Shown here: piece by piece, positions 52,470-55,654 of the stretch
Layout: each line of letters begins with the position of its first letter
Position numbering within the stretch: the stretch's first letter is position 1
Origin: PBB1 sp031390425
GTDB lineage: Bacteria; Pseudomonadota; Gammaproteobacteria; Burkholderiales; Burkholderiaceae_C
DNA: 55,654 nt
Direction: 5' to 3'
Assembly: GCA_031390425.1 (NCBI GenBank)
Contig: JANMTL010000197.1
Location: forward strand, 1 to 55,654
Notes under the pieces: model-generated
The model's database searches: none
What the model saw: the letters and a program-made list of their open reading frames with translations, nothing else
What the model was told of the DNA's origin: nothing
Position numbers and translations under genes: made by a program

Positions 52470-54509
52470 ATGACTCACCCAGAGATGAACGCTCCCCACA
52501 CCCCTCGCCCCAGAGGCCACGACAACGGCGAGCTGCTGGCCGCCGCCCAGGTGCTTCAAGAGGCCGGCAAAGCAGCTGAGGCCGAGCGTGCTTACCGCAA
52601 CCTCATCAAGCGCGAACCCAGCAACTTTGCGGCACTGAACGGCCTGGGCTGCTTGCTGGCTCAGCAAAAGCGCTACCCGCAAGCCATCGAAACTTTTCGG
52701 GCTGCCACGCTGGCCTCATCCGGCGATCCGCGCGCCCATGTCAATCTGGCGCAGGCATTGCGCGGCTTGGGCCGAAACAAAGAGGCGGCCACGCATTTCG
52801 ACCGTGCCGCCGAACTCGCGCCCGCAGAGCGCCACCTGCAATTGTTGGCGCGTCTGCAGCGCGCGACGCTGTTCGAAGAGCAGGGCAACGAAGAGCAGGC
52901 ACTGGCGTGCTACGAAGAAGCGGTCCTGAACCATCCCGATTCAGCCGACGCCTGGGCCGGCCTGGGCATGATCCAGCTCAATATCGTGGGCCCTGGAGCG
53001 GCTGAAGCCAGCTTTCGCCGCTCGCTTCAGATCGACCCGGATCGCGCAATGGTCATGGAAAAATTTGGTCAGGTGCTGCAAGACCAGCGGCAGTACGAAG
53101 ACGCCGCGATTGTTTTCGAACGCTTGATGCACCGGTGGCCCGAGATGCCATTCGTACCGGGCCGCCTGCTGCATTGCAAGATGTTGATCGCCGACTGGTT
53201 GGCGATGGATGTCCTGCAACAACAGGTCGAGACCGGCTTGGCAGCGGGCAAGCTAACCAGCGAGCCATTCGGTTTGCAGGGCTACTGCGCCTCGCCCGAA
53301 TTGCTGATGCAGGGTGCCCGTCTTTGCGCTGTCCAGGCCTACCCGGACCGATCAATGCAGCTGCGCCGGGCCAAGATTGGTCGGGGACCGAAGATTCGCA
53401 TTGGCTACGTCGCGGGCGAGTTTCGCAACCAGGCTACCTCGGTGTTACTGACCGAAGTACTCGAAATGCACGACAAATCGCGCTTCGACGTGTTTGCCTT
53501 CGACAACGGCTGGGGCGATGGCAGCGAACTGCGACGCCGCATTGAAGCCGCCACCGAGATCGTGCCCATCCGCCAGCTCGACAACCTGCAGGCGGCGCAG
53601 GCCGTGCGCGATCGGGAGGTCGATGTCCTCATCAACCTCAATGGCTATTTCGGCCGCACACGGACCAAGTTGTTTTCGCTGCGCCCGGCACCGATTCAGG
53701 TGAACTACCTCGGGTTTCCGGGAACCATCGGTGCGCCCTACATCGATTACATCGTCGCCGACGAGACGGTCATCCCAGCCACTCACCATCGCTTCTATAC
53801 GGAGCAGGTGGTGACGCTGCCCGATTCCTACCAGCCCAACGATTCGAAGCGCTGTGTGGCGGACGACGTGACGCGGGCTGAAGTTGGGGTGCCGGACGGG
53901 GCCTTTGTGTTCTGCTGCATGAACAACGTTTACAAGATCGTGCCGGTGGTCTTCGACGTGTGGATGCGCCTGCTGCAACGCGTGCCCGGCAGCGTGCTAC
54001 TGCTGCTGAGCGACATCCCCGCAGCGCACGCGAATTTGCGATTCGAGGCGCAATCTCGCGGCATCGCTCCTGATCGACTTGTCTTTGGCGAGCCGTGGGC
54101 TCATGAGCGGCATCTCGCGCGGCTGCGCCTGTGCGATTTGTTCCTCGACACCTGGCCCTACAACGCACACACGACAGGCACCGATGCCTTGTGGGCCGGC
54201 CTGCCGGTGCTGACTTGTACTGGACAGAGCTTTCCCAGCCGCGTGGGCGCCAGCCTGCTGCGTGCCGTCGGGCTGCCGGAGATGGTGACCGACTCCTTCG
54301 CCGACTATGAAGCGCTGGCGAACCAGCTCGCTACCGACCCGGGCCTGCTGGCATCGACGCGACAGCGGCTGGGGGCTAGTCTGCGCACAGCCCGGCTGTA
54401 CGACACGCCGCGCTACACGCGACATCTGGAGGCGGCTTACACGCAGATGGTGGAGCGCGCCCGCGCCGGAATGAATGTTGCAGCATTTGCGATTCAACCA
54501 CTGGCCTGA
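52470..54509 (+). CDS. TPR-containing GT41 (O-GlcNAc-transferase-like/SPINDLY) glycosyltransferase
   Basis: A 679-residue protein. Residues about 15-230 are tetratricopeptide repeats (AERAYRNLIKREPSNFAAL, QRYEDAAIVFERL-like units). From about 310 the catalytic region starts KIRIGYVAGEFRNQATSVL, a GT41 signature with a change in the usual DFxxH-type block. It continues with DVLINLNGYFGRTRTKLFSLRPAPIQVNYLGFPG and LCDLFLDTWPYNAHTTGTDALWAGLPV, the UDP-sugar-binding end. These enzymes glycosylate proteins in the cytoplasm, or act on other acceptors in bacteria. Divergent from a giant TPS adhesin, it resembles HMW1C beside HMW1A. ATG at 52470 or at 52485; a longer open frame upstream is shadow of the adhesin gene. 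Confidence 0.87.
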   Translation: MTHPEMNAPHTPRPRGHDNGELLAAAQVLQEAGKAAEAERAYRNLIKREPSNFAALNGLGCLLAQQKRYPQAIETFRAATLASSGDPRAHVNLAQALRGLGRNKEAATHFDRAAELAPAERHLQLLARLQRATLFEEQGNEEQALACYEEAVLNHPDSADAWAGLGMIQLNIVGPGAAEASFRRSLQIDPDRAMVMEKFGQVLQDQRQYEDAAIVFERLMHRWPEMPFVPGRLLHCKMLIADWLAMDVLQQQVETGLAAGKLTSEPFGLQGYCASPELLMQGARLCAVQAYPDRSMQLRRAKIGRGPKIRIGYVAGEFRNQATSVLLTEVLEMHDKSRFDVFAFDNGWGDGSELRRRIEAATEIVPIRQLDNLQAAQAVRDREVDVLINLNGYFGRTRTKLFSLRPAPIQVNYLGFPGTIGAPYIDYIVADETVIPATHHRFYTEQVVTLPDSYQPNDSKRCVADDVTRAEVGVPDGAFVFCCMNNVYKIVPVVFDVWMRLLQRVPGSVLLLLSDIPAAHANLRFEAQSRGIAPDRLVFGEPWAHERHLARLRLCDLFLDTWPYNAHTTGTDALWAGLPVLTCTGQSFPSRVGASLLRAVGLPEMVTDSFADYEALANQLATDPGLLASTRQRLGASLRTARLYDTPRYTRHLEAAYTQMVERARAGMNVAAFAIQPLA

Positions 54510-54531
54510 CAAGCGCAGTTCCTGACCGCAC

Positions 54532-54562
54532 AAAAAAATCGGCGCTCCTCGCGAAGCGCCGA
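54532..54562 (-). terminator. Rho-independent terminator of the right-edge gene
   Basis: On the minus strand, the stem TCGGCGCT / AGCGCCGA (54555-54562 and 54539-54546) with an 8-base loop is followed by seven T. It serves the 54624 gene; in the plus direction the trailing T-run is weak, though it may help end the GT41 gene too. Confidence 0.85.
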
Positions 54563-54623
54563 CTTGTCCTAACAGGCTGTCGAAAGATCATTGCCATTCG
54601 GCAATGACCCCCGAAAACCGCAA

Positions 54624-55654
54624 TTACAGCTTGGCAGCCTTCCCAGGCTGGCAGTTGTTCAAGGTCGTGGTACCGACCAGCCGCGACCATGGGTTGCGAG
54701 CCGTGGCGCCAGTGAAATCAGCGACCGGGATCACCGGAGCCAAAACATCGAGCGCCATCAGGCCCGACGGGCCAAAGGGCTGGTTCGAGCCGTTGATGAT
54801 CTCGATCGTTGTCGGGCTCGCGAAGTTGGCCCGCAGCGCTGTCAAGTAAGCGGTGTAGCCCAGCGCAGCGCTGGTTCCAACTGCGCCGCCAGCGGTATTG
54901 ATGCGCGTGTTGAGCGAAACGTCGCCGTAGTACGTGTAAGCACCAGAAGCAACGCCTGCATAGGTCGGAGCAACGCCGTTGACACGAACGAAGCGAACGT
55001 TGTTCGTCGCGGTTTGCTTGTACTCAAGCGACAACGTACCAACCGCGCCGCGGGTCGCGACGTCGTGGGTGTTCATACAAACAAGAACCTGATTGCTGCC
55101 GTTGTTGCGAACGGTGGTGTTCAGCGGATCACCACACAGAGTGGCCGCTGCGGTGTTGTCGGCCGCGTTAGGGCCGCTGACAAAAGGGTCCACCGACGGT
55201 TGGCAAATCCGCCCGCCCGGGGAGGTATTGCCAGTGCGGGCGATGATCCCCTCGAAAGTCTTTTGGGTTCCCGAGGTGTTGACGCGGCGCGCCACAAAGA
55301 TTCGCTGATCCGCAGCCACAGTGATATTGTCAGCTTGGCGAATCGTTGCACCGGTCAGCGCTGGCCACGTCGTATTGGCACCCTGGGTAAACATCGTCGT
55401 GATTTGGCCCTGCGAAAGCGAGGGCATGCAAGCCACGATTGTTTGCTCGTCCGGAGTGCAAGTGCCACCGCCGGTCGTGCTGAGCCCCTGCGCGCGCTGA
55501 AGTGCGATGTAGGCATTTTGAGTCACCACTGGGCCAAACAACACCGAAGCAAGCGCCTGGGAGGCGAGGTTGTTGTAATTGCCCGCCGCGAGGCCAAAGA
55601 AGTTTGGCTCGACATCGGAAATTCCAATGTACGAAGCGGTGTTGGTTGTGGTGG
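54624..55654 (-). CDS. Secreted-looking protein of unknown function, C-terminal part (5-prime end beyond right edge)
   Basis: The frame is open to the window edge, so at least 342 residues are encoded and the start is missing. Visible sequence includes ASYIGISDVEPNFFGLAAGN, QNAYIALQRAQG, then a Cys-containing stretch (GGGTCTPDEQTIVACMPSL), DQRIFVARRVNTSGTQKTFEG and VLVCMNTHDVATRGAVGTLS, ending NNCQPGKAAKL. Paired cysteines and high Asn/Thr/Gly suggest an exported protein. The GISDVEP and ALDVLAPVIPVADF segments faintly recall phosphate-type periplasmic binding proteins, but I cannot assign a family. A strong terminator follows. Confidence 0.7.
   Translation of the reverse strand, partial: TTTNTASYIGISDVEPNFFGLAAGNYNNLASQALASVLFGPVVTQNAYIALQRAQGLSTTGGGTCTPDEQTIVACMPSLSQGQITTMFTQGANTTWPALTGATIRQADNITVAADQRIFVARRVNTSGTQKTFEGIIARTGNTSPGGRICQPSVDPFVSGPNAADNTAAATLCGDPLNTTVRNNGSNQVLVCMNTHDVATRGAVGTLSLEYKQTATNNVRFVRVNGVAPTYAGVASGAYTYYGDVSLNTRINTAGGAVGTSAALGYTAYLTALRANFASPTTIEIINGSNQPFGPSGLMALDVLAPVIPVADFTGATARNPWSRLVGTTTLNNCQPGKAAKL

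Overview
The window is high-GC DNA with dense, mostly overlapping genes and no RNA genes, insertion sequences, phage genes or CRISPR arrays. The protein families point to a Gram-negative betaproteobacterium, most likely Burkholderiales of the Leptothrix/Rubrivivax type. That assignment is an inference from family content and base composition, not from a marker gene. Almost everything encoded acts at the cell envelope or outside the cell.

Layout. Positions 1-7521 (minus strand) form a tightly coupled glycan-assembly operon: three family 2 glycosyltransferases, a methyltransferase, a Wzx-type flippase, a UDP-xylose-forming decarboxylase, an O-antigen ligase/polymerase-like membrane protein and a family 4 glycosyltransferase. 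It runs off the left edge. Positions 7705-12712 hold a second glycosyltransferase, a large secreted beta-propeller protein, a methyltransferase and a convergent WcaF-like acetyltransferase. Positions 12813-21271 (plus strand) carry two different exosortase systems: XrtD fused to EpsI (VPLPA-CTERM specific) followed by a PrsT-like TPR lipoprotein, then XrtH (IPTL-CTERM specific) with a membrane partner and a subtilase that itself ends in an IPTL-CTERM signal, then a VPLPA-CTERM protein. Positions 21426-29949 (minus strand) are an array of likely clients: three more VPLPA-like proteins, an ExeM/NucH-type nuclease with an IPTL-CTERM tail, and a Tat-exported PhoX phosphatase.

Positions 30128-41397 (minus strand) join a proton-driven TonB/ExbB/ExbD module to an exopolysaccharide export module (Wza, Wzz/Wzc-like protein, tyrosine autokinase, two outer-membrane barrels, a coiled-coil periplasmic protein). 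The ExbB homologue is unusual: it carries a large extracytoplasmic DUF2341 plus LamG-like region. Positions 41439-52310 encode one 3623-residue filamentous-haemagglutinin-family protein. It is divergent from a TPR-containing GT41 (O-GlcNAc-transferase-like) enzyme at 52470-54509, an arrangement reminiscent of HMW1A/HMW1C adhesin glycosylation. The right edge holds part of a secreted-looking protein of unknown function.

Working model (inference): the region builds, exports and decorates the cell surface. It makes a repeat-unit glycan, exports a polysaccharide, anchors or sorts surface proteins through two parallel exosortases, and makes a giant, possibly glycosylated adhesin. The nuclease and PhoX could together recover phosphate from extracellular DNA. 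The points most worth following up are the coexistence of XrtD and XrtH with their mixed client array, the TonB/ExbBD-polysaccharide export operon with the ExbB fusion, and the adhesin/GT41 pair without a visible TpsB transporter.
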